Source: Acidobacteriota bacterium
Lineage (GTDB): Bacteria > Acidobacteriota > Polarisedimenticolia > J045
Length of the DNA: 40,351 bases
Direction of reading: 5' to 3'
Assembly (NCBI GenBank): GCA_003696075.1
Contig: RFHH01000053.1
Span: 1-40,351 of the forward strand
Shown in pieces: positions 33,612 to 40,351 of the stretch. The notes beneath the pieces are model-generated. The model was given only the letters and a program-made list of their open reading frames with translations, ran no database searches and was not told where the DNA came from. Every line of letters starts with the position of its first letter. Position 1 is the first letter of the stretch. The translations under genes and the position numbers were made by a program.

Positions 33612-33679
33612 GGCGAGCGGGGGGACGGTCCGGGGCACCCGCGGGCCGGTGGCGCCCCGGGCGCCGTCCCCCGCTCGCC
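33612..33679 (-). promoter_or_regulatory. 68-nt hairpin in the hemA leader
   Basis: The outer stem pairs 33612-33628 with 33664-33679 (16 bp with one bulged base in a run of G). Nested inside are CCGGGGC (630-636) with GCCCCGG (654-660), and a short CACC/GGTG stem. There is no T-tract after it in the hemA direction, so it is not a simple terminator. It lies between the direct repeats and the hemA start and would be in the 5' leader of the haem operon transcript. Confidence 0.6.
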
Positions 33680-33708
33680 TCACATGATGCGAGCAGAACG
33701 GTCGCGAT

Positions 33709-33726
33709 GTGTCACAGACGTGTCAC
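33709..33726 (-). promoter_or_regulatory. PhoB-box-like direct repeat upstream of hemA
   Basis: Two perfect 7-bp direct repeats GTGTCAC (33709-33715, 33720-33726) are separated by 4 nt, giving an 11-bp period. This is the architecture of OmpR/PhoB-family sites. On the hemA (minus) strand it reads GTGACAC-GTCT-GTGACAC. It may bind the response regulator encoded inside the haem operon, which is inference. No convincing -10 was found downstream. Confidence 0.55.
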
Positions 33727-33732
33727 CGCCCG

Positions 33733-33768
33733 AAAAAAAACCGGCGGCCGCGAGCGACCGGGCCGCGG
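33733..33768 (-). terminator. Terminator of hemH
   Basis: GCGGCC (33744-33749) pairs with GGCCGC (33761-33766), plus two more pairs past a bulge, followed on the minus strand by eight Ts (33733-33740). It lies 40-75 nt after the hemH stop, so hemH and the hemA operon are transcribed separately. Confidence 0.65.
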
Positions 33769-33809
33769 GGGGGAGGACGTGGCGCCCGGCGCCCTCCGCG
33801 GCAGCGCTC

Positions 33810-34802
33810 CTACGGCGGGACGGCCGGGGACGCGAGGGAGTCCAGCGCCGCCTCGGCGAGGTGCGCCAGCTCCTCGACGAAACGGGGGTGATCGGCGACC
33901 GCCGGCACGAGCGTCAACCGCCCTCCTCCCGCGGCCGCGTGGATGCGAGCGCCCCGCACGCCGATTTCCTCGATCGTCTCCAGTCCGTCGGTGAGGAAGC
34001 CGGGGCAGACCACCGCCACGTGCCCCGCGCCTTGCCGGCCGAGGTCGCGCAGAACCGCCTCCGTCGCCGGGGACAGCCATCGTCCCGGTCCGAACCGGGA
34101 CTGGTAGGCGATGTGCGCCCGCTCTTCCGGCCAGTCGAGCGCCCGGAGCAACGCCGCGAAGGTGCGCCGGCAGGCTTCGCTGTAGCGACCGCCTTCCCGC
34201 CGGTCCTGGCGGACCGGGAGTCCGTGAAAGGAGACGACCAGACGATCCGGCGATCCGCCGCTCGCGCGGAAGGCCTCGCGGCACCTGTCGGCGAGCGCTT
34301 CCACGTATCCGCTGGCGTCGCATGCCGGGACGGCGAACCGCAGCCGGTCCCGGGCTCCGATCCGGAGTGCCGTCTCCTCGGCCAGCTCGGCGATCGTGCC
34401 GGTCGTGGCGCGCGCCGGCTGCGGAAAGAGCGGCAGCACGACGGCGCTCCGCCCTCGGGCAAGAGCCGCCTCCAGGCGCTCGTCGACCCGACGGCGTCCG
34501 TATCGGTAGGCCGGCTCCACCGCGGCCCGCGCGCCGAGACGGGCGGCGAGGGCGCGGGCGATCCTGCGGGTGCCGACCTCGAGCGGAGATCCCTCGGCGC
34601 TCCAGATCGAGGCGTACTGGCGCGCGACGCGCTCCGGCCGGCGCCGGAGCACGATCAGCCTGAGCAGCGGAAGCCAGATCCATCGGGGGAGATCGACCAC
34701 GGAGGGGTCGCTCAGGAACTCGTCGAGGAAAGCGCGGACGGCCGCCTCCGTGGGGGCCTCCGGCGTGCCGAGGTTCACCAGCAAGACGTGAGCGCGCGGC
34801 AT
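33810..34802 (-). CDS. hemH: Ferrochelatase
   Basis: 330 aa. Inserts Fe2+ into protoporphyrin IX, the last haem step. LLVNLGTPEAPT opens the protein. FHGLPVRQDRREGGRYSEAC contains the metal-site His; AYQSRFGPGRWLSPATE and CPGFLTDGLETIEEIGV (with the conserved Glu) follow. ATG 34802 is chosen because family similarity starts there; the Shine-Dalgarno is weak and an upstream frame runs to 34931. It ends at a T8 terminator just before the hemA control region. Confidence 0.96.
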   Translation of the reverse strand: MPRAHVLLVNLGTPEAPTEAAVRAFLDEFLSDPSVVDLPRWIWLPLLRLIVLRRRPERVARQYASIWSAEGSPLEVGTRRIARALAARLGARAAVEPAYRYGRRRVDERLEAALARGRSAVVLPLFPQPARATTGTIAELAEETALRIGARDRLRFAVPACDASGYVEALADRCREAFRASGGSPDRLVVSFHGLPVRQDRREGGRYSEACRRTFAALLRALDWPEERAHIAYQSRFGPGRWLSPATEAVLRDLGRQGAGHVAVVCPGFLTDGLETIEEIGVRGARIHAAAGGGRLTLVPAVADHPRFVEELAHLAEAALDSLASPAVPP

Positions 34803-34970
34803 GCCGGCGAGCTTGCCCGGACGCCGTCCGCGCCGCAATGCCGCGGGTGGTGCGTCCGATCCGGCGGGCGTTCGCCTGCACCCCGGACGGTCCGGCTTCC
34901 CGGCGCCGCCGGGCCGCCCCGTGCTTGGCAAGGTCTTGAAAACAAAAGACTTGCTCTGGGACTGCGGGCG

Positions 34971-35000
34971 AAAAAAAGCGGGCGCCCGAACGGGCGCCCG
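34971..35000 (-). terminator. Intrinsic terminator after the H1-like gene
   Basis: A perfect 10-bp stem CGGGCGCCCG-AA-CGGGCGCCCG (34979-35000) followed on the minus strand by seven Ts (34971-34977). It lies about 40 nt after the stop at 35041. Confidence 0.85.
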
Positions 35001-35040
35001 GCTTTCCCTTGAGAGGGTTTATTTAGTGCGTCCTTTTGCG

Positions 35041-35247
35041 CTAGCGCGCGGTCTTCTTCGTCTTTCTTTTGGTGGTCTTGCGCTTGGTGGCCTTCCTCTT
35101 GGTGGCCTTGCGCTTGGTCGCCTTCTTGCGCTTGGTGGCCTTCCTCTTGGTGGCCTTCTTGCGCCTGGTCGCCTTCTTGCGCTTGGTGGCCTTGCGCTTC
35201 GTCGTCTTGCGCTTGGCCGCCTTGCGCGCCTTCTTGCGGGTGGCCAT
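35041..35247 (-). CDS. Histone-H1-like Lys/Arg-rich repeat protein
   Basis: 68 aa, nearly all Lys, Arg, Thr and Ala. After MATRKKARKAAKRK it runs as repeats of ATKRK / ATKRKK to the end (TTKRKTKKTAR). Such tails resemble histone H1-like proteins of bacteria (AlgP, Hc1/Hc2 types) that bind DNA non-specifically and compact it, or may bind RNA. No folded domain is present. ATG 35247 has GAGGAGG 9 nt upstream; a longer in-frame start at 35274 would come before it. It has its own TTGACA promoter, a structured 5' leader and a strong terminator, so it is a well-expressed single gene. The tandem DNA repeats may vary in number. Confidence 0.8.
   Translation of the reverse strand: MATRKKARKAAKRKTTKRKATKRKKATRRKKATKRKATKRKKATKRKATKRKATKRKTTKRKTKKTAR
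35065..35215 (-). repeat. Tandem coding repeats of the H1-like gene
   Basis: Repeated short units such as GCGCTTGGTGGCCTT (plus-strand reading) encode the KAT/KRK motif. They are slippage- and recombination-prone, so repeat number could differ between strains. Confidence 0.7.
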
Positions 35248-35321
35248 CGCTTCGGTCCTCCTCTTGCCGCGCATCCTGTCGATGCGGGCGTTCGTTCACG
35301 CGGGCGTCCCCGCGCGGTTCA

Positions 35322-35345
35322 CCGTGCGGATCTCTCCCCGCACGG
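35322..35345 (-). promoter_or_regulatory. Hairpin in the leader of the H1-like gene
   Basis: CCGTGCGG (35322-35329) pairs perfectly with CCGCACGG (35338-35345) across an 8-nt loop. It is inside the about 117-nt leader. Confidence 0.5.
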
Positions 35346-35370
35346 CGGGTGGTCGTACGACACCGTCCGA

Positions 35371-35400
35371 AATATGGTTGGTTAGTTTGTCGCTTGTCAA
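35371..35400 (-). promoter_or_regulatory. Sigma-70-type promoter of the H1-like gene
   Basis: A consensus TTGACA (35395-35400) and CATATT (35371-35376) with an 18-nt spacer on the minus strand. Start is expected near 35364. Confidence 0.65.
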
Positions 35401-35447
35401 GAGGTGTCGCGCTCGATCCGAACGATTTGAGACCGTTCGAAGACGAT

Positions 35448-36908
<1,461 letters not shown>

Positions 36909-36917
36909 GTCACCCGA

Positions 36918-36946
36918 AGAATAGGGCCGAATTGACCCAGAAACAA
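36918..36946 (-). promoter_or_regulatory. Sigma-70-type promoter of the activator gene
   Basis: TTGTTT (36941-36946) and TATTCT (36918-36923) with a 17-nt spacer on the minus strand; start expected near 36911, three nt before the GTG. Confidence 0.55.
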
Positions 36947-37025
36947 GAAAAAGGGGTGTAATTGGCCTATTTTCTGCTGCGGCCGGGCCCTGCCCAGGGC
37001 GGCCTCTGTTTGTAACTCGTTGCAA

Positions 37026-37059
37026 GTAAGGATCTTACGATTGAAAGCCCCTGCGGGGC
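37026..37059. promoter_or_regulatory. Small inverted repeats upstream of the second sigma-54 promoter
   Basis: GTAAG-GAT-CTTAC (37026-37038) and GCCCC-TGC-GGGGC (37047-37059) lie just upstream of the -24 box. They are close for enhancer sites, but the first is a candidate operator. Low certainty. Confidence 0.3.
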
Positions 37060-37062
37060 CCG

Positions 37063-37079
37063 CTGGCAAGAGGATTGCT
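37063..37079 (+). promoter_or_regulatory. Sigma-54 promoter of the 69-aa gene
   Basis: CTGGCAAGAGGATTGCT matches YTGGCACGRNNNTTGCW with one mismatch (A for C). GG and GC are 10 nt apart. Expected start is near 37090, giving a leader of about 37 nt to ATG 37127 that includes GGAG. Confidence 0.75.
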
Positions 37080-37126
37080 GGGCAAGGGGTGGCGAAACGC
37101 CCGACGAGGGCGGGACCGGAGACCGG

Positions 37127-37336
37127 ATGACCATGGCCAAGCGTTCCACCCGTAGCAAGAAGCCGGCTCGGCGGACGGCGGTGAAGAAGCCCGAGTTCGT
37201 CAACTTCAAGTGGGAGGGCGAGAGCTACACGCTCGACCTGACCCGGCAGCGCGTGTACCGCAATTGGATGGCGGTCGAGGCCCAGAAGAGCTTCGCCATC
37301 CTGGGTGCCTACAAGCAGCACGGACTGTCCGCCTGA
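37127..37336 (+). CDS. Small basic protein under sigma-54 control, unknown function
   Basis: 69 aa. A strongly basic N-terminus (AKRSTRSKKPARRTAVKKPE) is followed by a compact segment FVNFKWEGESYTLDLTRQRVYRNW then MAVEAQKSFAILGAYKQHG. The second part looks like a small beta-hairpin plus helix. The protein might bind nucleic acid through its tail, but I recognise no family. ATG 37127 has GGAG 5 nt upstream; ATG 37133 is the alternative. The sigma-54 promoter and the divergent activator tie it to that circuit. A hairpin follows 14 nt after the stop. Confidence 0.75.
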   Translation: MTMAKRSTRSKKPARRTAVKKPEFVNFKWEGESYTLDLTRQRVYRNWMAVEAQKSFAILGAYKQHGLSA

Positions 37337-37349
37337 CCGCTTCCGGGAG

Positions 37350-37374
37350 GCCCGCGCCGGCCGGTGGCGCGGGC
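37350..37374 (+). terminator. Hairpin after the 69-aa gene
   Basis: GCCCGCGCC (37350-37358) pairs with GGCGCGGGC (37366-37374), a perfect 9-bp stem with a 7-nt loop, 14 nt after the stop. There is no T-tract. Confidence 0.45.
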
Positions 37375-37632
37375 GGAAACACTCGAGGGAACAAGCGCCT
37401 GCCGGACGAGGCGAACCGTCCCGGAGGCGAGTCCGGTCGCGGAAACGGTGGCGGCCGAGCCGCGCGCGAGTTCCCGGTTCGAGTCGGCCCACGCGGGCCG
37501 GCCTGCTGCGTACGCGGCCTCCTGAATAGCGAGGTGCGATCCTGACGGTGCCGAACGGGCTCGAGTCCCGGAAGGATTCGGGCCGTCGCCGGCTGCCGGC
37601 AGTCCCGTCCGGTCCGAATCGCCCACTTCTTC

Positions 37633-37664
37633 TTTCGAATCCGACGACCTTTCGAATCCGACGA
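37633..37664. repeat. Two-copy 17-bp tandem repeat
   Basis: TTTCGAATCCGACGA occurs at 37633-37647 and 37650-37664 without a mismatch. A third, degenerate copy (TCCGAATC) precedes it around 37615. Confidence 0.6.
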
Positions 37665-38044
37665 GTCCGCCGCCGGCGCCCGGCGCCGATGATGTTTGGG
37701 GGAAGAAGCGCCGGTTCCTCGAGCGTCACACCCGGATCCCCCGACCGCTTGCGGCCGCGCGGAGAGCGAGGTGTCGGCGCCGGTGACCGATTCCCGGAGG
37801 CCCGGCGATTTCGAGCGACGGGGCCGGCCGGTTCCTGCAGGGAACACACGAGACCGCGCCGCCGGGAGCGGTCCTGCGGCGGGATCCCCGACCTGGCGAC
37901 ACCACCCCGCCTCCGGGGCGAACCGCCCGATGCGTGCCGGTGAATTCCCGCGCGGTGATCGCGATGCCGAACGGCGTTGCCGTATCCGCCCGCTGCCGGC
38001 GCCCCCGGCATCTCCGGCGGAGACGGGAGGCGGCTCTGCCGGCG

Positions 38045-38076
38045 AAAAAGGCGCGGCCCCTCGAGGGAGCCGCGCC
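38045..38076 (-). terminator. Intrinsic terminator of glnA
   Basis: GGCGCGGC (38050-38057) pairs with GCCGCGCC (38069-38076), with an extra CCTC/GAGG inner stem, followed by five Ts on the minus strand (38045-38049). It lies just after the glnA stop at 38082. Confidence 0.85.
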
Positions 38077-38081
38077 CGGTC

Positions 38082-39410
38082 TCAGAACGTCTGGAGGTAA
38101 CGCTCGACCTCCCAGGGATGCACGATCGTGATGTACTCCTGCCACTCGCGAAGCTTCCCCTCGATGAAGTGGGTGGCGATGTGCTCCCCGAGGGCGTCGA
38201 GGATCACCTTGTCCTTCTGGAGGGCCCGGACGGCCGCGTAGAGATCGGGTGGCAGGTTGTCGATCTTGAGCCGCTTCTTCTCCCGGTCGCTCATCCGGAA
38301 GATGTCCTTGTTGACCGGCGGACCGGGATCGAGGTTCCGCTCGATGCCGTCGAGGCCCGCCCGCAGCATGACGCCGAAGGCGAGGTACGGATTGCACGAG
38401 GGATCCGGCATCCGCACCTCGACGCGGGTCGCGACACCGCGCCGCGCGGGCACGCGGGCCAGCGGGCTTCGGTTCCGCTCCGACCAGGCGATGTTGGTGG
38501 GCGCCTCGTAGCCGGGCACGAGGCGCTTGAAGGAGTTGACCGTCGGATTGGTCACGGCGCAAATGGCCTTGGCGTGGTCGAGGATGCCCCCGATGTACGA
38601 CAAGGCGATCCGGGAGAGACCGTACTCGCCCTCCGGATCGTCGAAGGCGTTCCGCCCCTCCCGGTCGAACAGCGACTGGTGGACGTGCATCCCCGACCCG
38701 TTCTCGCCGAAGAGAGGTTTCGGCATGAACGTGGCGTGGAGGCCGAACTTCAGGGCGACCTTGCGCACGACGTGCCGGAAGACCAACAGGTTGTCGGCGG
38801 TCGTGAGGGCGTCGGCGTACTTGAAGTCGATCTCGTGCTGGCCGGGGGCGACCTCGTGGTGCGCGGCCTCGACCTCGAAGCCCATCTGCTCCAGGATGTT
38901 GACGATCTCGCGCCGGGCATCCTCGCCGGCGTCCACCGGGGCCAGATCGAAGTAGGCGCCGCGGTCGTGGGTGCGCGTGGTCGCGGTCCCCTCGGCGGTG
39001 CGATGGAAGAGGAAGAACTCGGCCTCCGGTCCCATCATCGACTCGAACCCCATCGCCCGCGCCCGCTCCAATGTCCGCCGGAGCGCGTACCGGGGATCCC
39101 CGGCAAAGGGGCTGCCGTCAGGATTCGCCACATCGCAGATCAGCATCGCCACGCGGTCGGTTCCCTCCTGCGGGAACACCCGGAGCGAGTCGAGATCGGG
39201 CTTCAGGAGCATGTCCGACTCCTGGATGCGGACGAAGCCCTCGATCGACGAGCCATCGAAGAGGATCTCGCCGGCCAGCGCCTTGTCGAACTGGCTGTCC
39301 GGCACCTCGACGTTCTTGATCACGCCGTGGATATCGGAGAAGACGAGCCGCAGAAAGCGGACCTTCTCCTCCGCCAGGATGTCGCGCACCTCTTTCTCGG
39401 TTCTCGGCAT
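38082..39410 (-). CDS. glnA: Glutamine synthetase, type I (GSI-alpha)
   Basis: 442 aa. Makes glutamine from glutamate, ammonia and ATP. N-terminal beta-grasp contains FSDIHGVIKNVEVP; DGSSIEGF, MGPEAEFFLF, VAPGQHEIDFKY, MPKPLFGENGSGMHVHQSL and NPTVNSFKRLVPGYEAP carry the metal and substrate sites. Length and the lack of the NLYDLP adenylylation Tyr motif place it with GSI-alpha (Bacillus/archaeal type), not the adenylylated GSI-beta (about 468 aa). Control is therefore probably by feedback or transcription. ATG 39410 has GGAGG 5 nt upstream. Confidence 0.97.
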   Translation of the reverse strand: MPRTEKEVRDILAEEKVRFLRLVFSDIHGVIKNVEVPDSQFDKALAGEILFDGSSIEGFVRIQESDMLLKPDLDSLRVFPQEGTDRVAMLICDVANPDGSPFAGDPRYALRRTLERARAMGFESMMGPEAEFFLFHRTAEGTATTRTHDRGAYFDLAPVDAGEDARREIVNILEQMGFEVEAAHHEVAPGQHEIDFKYADALTTADNLLVFRHVVRKVALKFGLHATFMPKPLFGENGSGMHVHQSLFDREGRNAFDDPEGEYGLSRIALSYIGGILDHAKAICAVTNPTVNSFKRLVPGYEAPTNIAWSERNRSPLARVPARRGVATRVEVRMPDPSCNPYLAFGVMLRAGLDGIERNLDPGPPVNKDIFRMSDREKKRLKIDNLPPDLYAAVRALQKDKVILDALGEHIATHFIEGKLREWQEYITIVHPWEVERYLQTF

Positions 39411-39451
39411 GTCGGCCTCCGCCCGGGTGGCCCCGGCACAAGGAAGGGCGC

Positions 39452-39480
39452 AGCTTAGGACCGGGCCGCCGTTCCGTCAA
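39452..39480 (-). promoter_or_regulatory. Sigma-70-type promoter of glnA
   Basis: TTGACG (39475-39480) and TAAGCT (39452-39457) with a 17-nt spacer on the minus strand. Start expected near 39445, a leader of about 35 nt. Confidence 0.65.
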
Positions 39481-39582
39481 CAGGATGAACGAAAAAAATT
39501 GACGAAATGGGCGATTTTCTGGTTCAGTTTGCAGGAAAACCCACGAAATTCAGCGAGATGTCCATCGAAAACCGGCGATTCG

Positions 39583-40293
39583 TCAAGATTGAGAGTTCAT
39601 GCCGTCGACCAGCCCCAGGAGCGAGTGCGGTTCGCTGAGGTCGGTCAGGACGATCTCCGCGCCGCAGCCTTCCAGCTCGTCCCGCGGAGTCCACCCGCTC
39701 GCCACGGCCACCGCCCGGGCGCCGGCCGCGCGGGCGGCCCGGACGTCCCGCGGCGTGTCCCCCACCACCAGGACCCGCCGCGGCGGGATTCCCAGCGCCC
39801 CGATCCGGCGCACCGCCGCTCGCGCGATGTCCCGCCGATCGAGCCCGTCCTCGCCGAAGCCGCCCGGCCGGTCGGCCAGGTGGTCCAGGCCGAACGGGGC
39901 GAGCTTGATCCGTGCGGCACGCCGGAAGTTGCCGGTGAGCAGCCCGACCGAGATCTGCCGGCGAGCCTCGAGTTGCGCGAGCAGGGCGCCGACCCCGGGC
40001 AGCAGCCGCCGTTCCGCCGCCCGCATCTCTTCTTCCAGGAATCGGACGTAGGCCTCGAGGAGCTCGGGGAACCGCTCGCCGGGCCGCCGCCCGAGGGCGG
40101 TCGCCAGCGCGAGCGTGATCCCCCGGTCGGTCGCCCCGCGAAAGTCGATCGCCGCGAGGGCCTCACCGGCCGCCCTCTCGGGGACGGCGAAGGCGACGCT
40201 CGCGGCGCGCGCGAGAGCGCGGCGGCCCGCCCCGCGCGCGTCGATGAGCGTGCCGTCCACGTCGAAAAGAACCGCCGCTCGAAGTGCCCCCAT
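39583..40293 (-). CDS. HAD-family phosphatase (Gph/phosphoglycolate-phosphatase-like)
   Basis: 236 aa. Motif I FDVDGTLID has the nucleophile Asp, motif II is LLTGN, a Lys lies in RAARIKLAPFGLD, and motif IV is VVGDTPRDVRAARAAGA. The helical cap follows motif I (RALARAASVAFAVPERAAGEA). HAD hydrolases of this subgroup act on phosphoglycolate or other small phosphates; the substrate is not determined. ATG 40293 is where the family begins (MGALRAAVLFDVDG). It is upstream of glnA on the same strand. An A/T-rich 39490-39580 stretch separates them, with a weak stem and a T7 run (minus) that might terminate it. Confidence 0.85.
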   Translation of the reverse strand: MGALRAAVLFDVDGTLIDARGAGRRALARAASVAFAVPERAAGEALAAIDFRGATDRGITLALATALGRRPGERFPELLEAYVRFLEEEMRAAERRLLPGVGALLAQLEARRQISVGLLTGNFRRAARIKLAPFGLDHLADRPGGFGEDGLDRRDIARAAVRRIGALGIPPRRVLVVGDTPRDVRAARAAGARAVAVASGWTPRDELEGCGAEIVLTDLSEPHSLLGLVDGMNSQS

Positions 40294-40351
40294 CGCTCTC
40301 AGGGTATCGGCGCGCGGCACGGGGCGCCGCCCGTGGGGGGTTGCCCTCGGC

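Larger units (their letters stand above)
37337..38081. other. Intergenic region before glnA
   Basis: 745 nt between the 69-aa gene and the end of glnA (convergent). No convincing coding sequence. It holds the hairpin at 37350-37374, a 17-bp-period tandem repeat (37633-37664), a GGTGAATTCCCG shared with the 21.6-kb repeats (37940-37951), and the glnA terminator. Confidence 0.45.

Noticed and set aside
33709-33726. Crp/Fnr-type site upstream of hemA
   Set aside because: The GTGTCAC units are direct, not inverted, repeats, so the TGTGA-N6-TCACA form does not fit.
34931-34957. Imperfect inverted repeat CAAGGTCTT ... AAGACTTG upstream of hemH
   Set aside because: Weak, with an uneven stem and no clear promoter or T-tract; not enough to call a feature.
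36962-36978. TTGGCCTATTTTCTGCT as a further sigma-54 promoter
   Set aside because: GG and GC are 10 nt apart, but the surrounding bases differ from consensus and the much better match at 37063-37079 explains the downstream gene.
37470-37575. tRNA-like T-arm sequences (TTCGAGTC, GGGCTCGAGTCCC)
   Set aside because: No acceptor, D-arm or anticodon stem could be formed around either one.
37548-37943. Possible 131-aa gene before glnA
   Set aside because: Arg/Pro-rich, no ribosome-binding site or promoter, and it covers tandem repeats; probably a chance frame.
39521-39532. GG...GC pattern ahead of glnA as sigma-54 promoter
   Set aside because: The spacing between GG and GC is 8 nt, not 10, and a good sigma-70 promoter exists at 39452-39480.

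Overview
This is a GC-rich (roughly 70% by eye) bacterial chromosomal window of dense, mostly housekeeping and regulatory genes. I see no phage, plasmid, insertion sequence, CRISPR array, tRNA or rRNA. The gene set fits a Gram-negative, environmental, aerobe-type bacterium, and Acidobacteriota (Thermoanaerobaculia-like) is my best guess: C5-pathway haem synthesis, a GSI-alpha glutamine synthetase, split methylmalonyl-CoA mutase, two sigma-54 activators, and secreted or lipoprotein hypotheticals. The lineage is inference from gene content and style, not from a marker gene.

Layout. 1-1675: ABC-2 exporter (ATPase cut by the window edge, plus permease). 1770-3693: SAM methyltransferase and a radical SAM/SPASM protein. 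4140-7286: CelD-like acyltransferase with an Arg-rich tail, a small secreted protein and an MscS channel. 7729-10324: a translationally coupled trio of CYTH protein, MurU-like nucleotidyltransferase and AmgK-like sugar kinase, suggesting cell-wall sugar recycling. 10293-11711: minus-strand operon of a 91-aa protein, a methyltransferase-like protein and a SnoaL-like lipoprotein. 11866-14684: HMG-CoA-lyase-like protein lacking the catalytic Cys, cystathionine beta-synthase and a small membrane protein. 14671-16837: alanine racemase and a MiaE-type tRNA hydroxylase. 17119-19661: NtrC-type activator divergent from a PAS-only protein that sits behind a consensus sigma-54 promoter. 19707-21374: methylmalonyl-CoA mutase large subunit. 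22153-34802: a complete haem pathway on the minus strand (hemH; then hemA-C-D-B-L, a histidine kinase and response regulator, hemE-hemN; then hemY). 35041-37336: histone-H1-like Lys/Arg repeat protein, and a second NtrC-type activator with a degenerate receiver, divergent from a 69-aa protein behind a second sigma-54 promoter. 38082-40293: glutamine synthetase and a HAD phosphatase.

The most interesting points are: (i) a two-component system built into the haem operon by 4-11 nt overlaps, with a PhoB-box-like direct repeat and a 68-nt hairpin ahead of hemA; (ii) two separate loci where a sigma-54 activator faces a gene of unknown role through a near-consensus -24/-12 promoter; (iii) several genes whose -10 box lies only 6-9 nt before the start codon, implying leaderless mRNAs; (iv) intergenic repeat families around 21.5-21.9 kb and in the mscS/CYTH divergent region.

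All starts were chosen by eye from Shine-Dalgarno spacing, overlaps and family length. No database search was possible.
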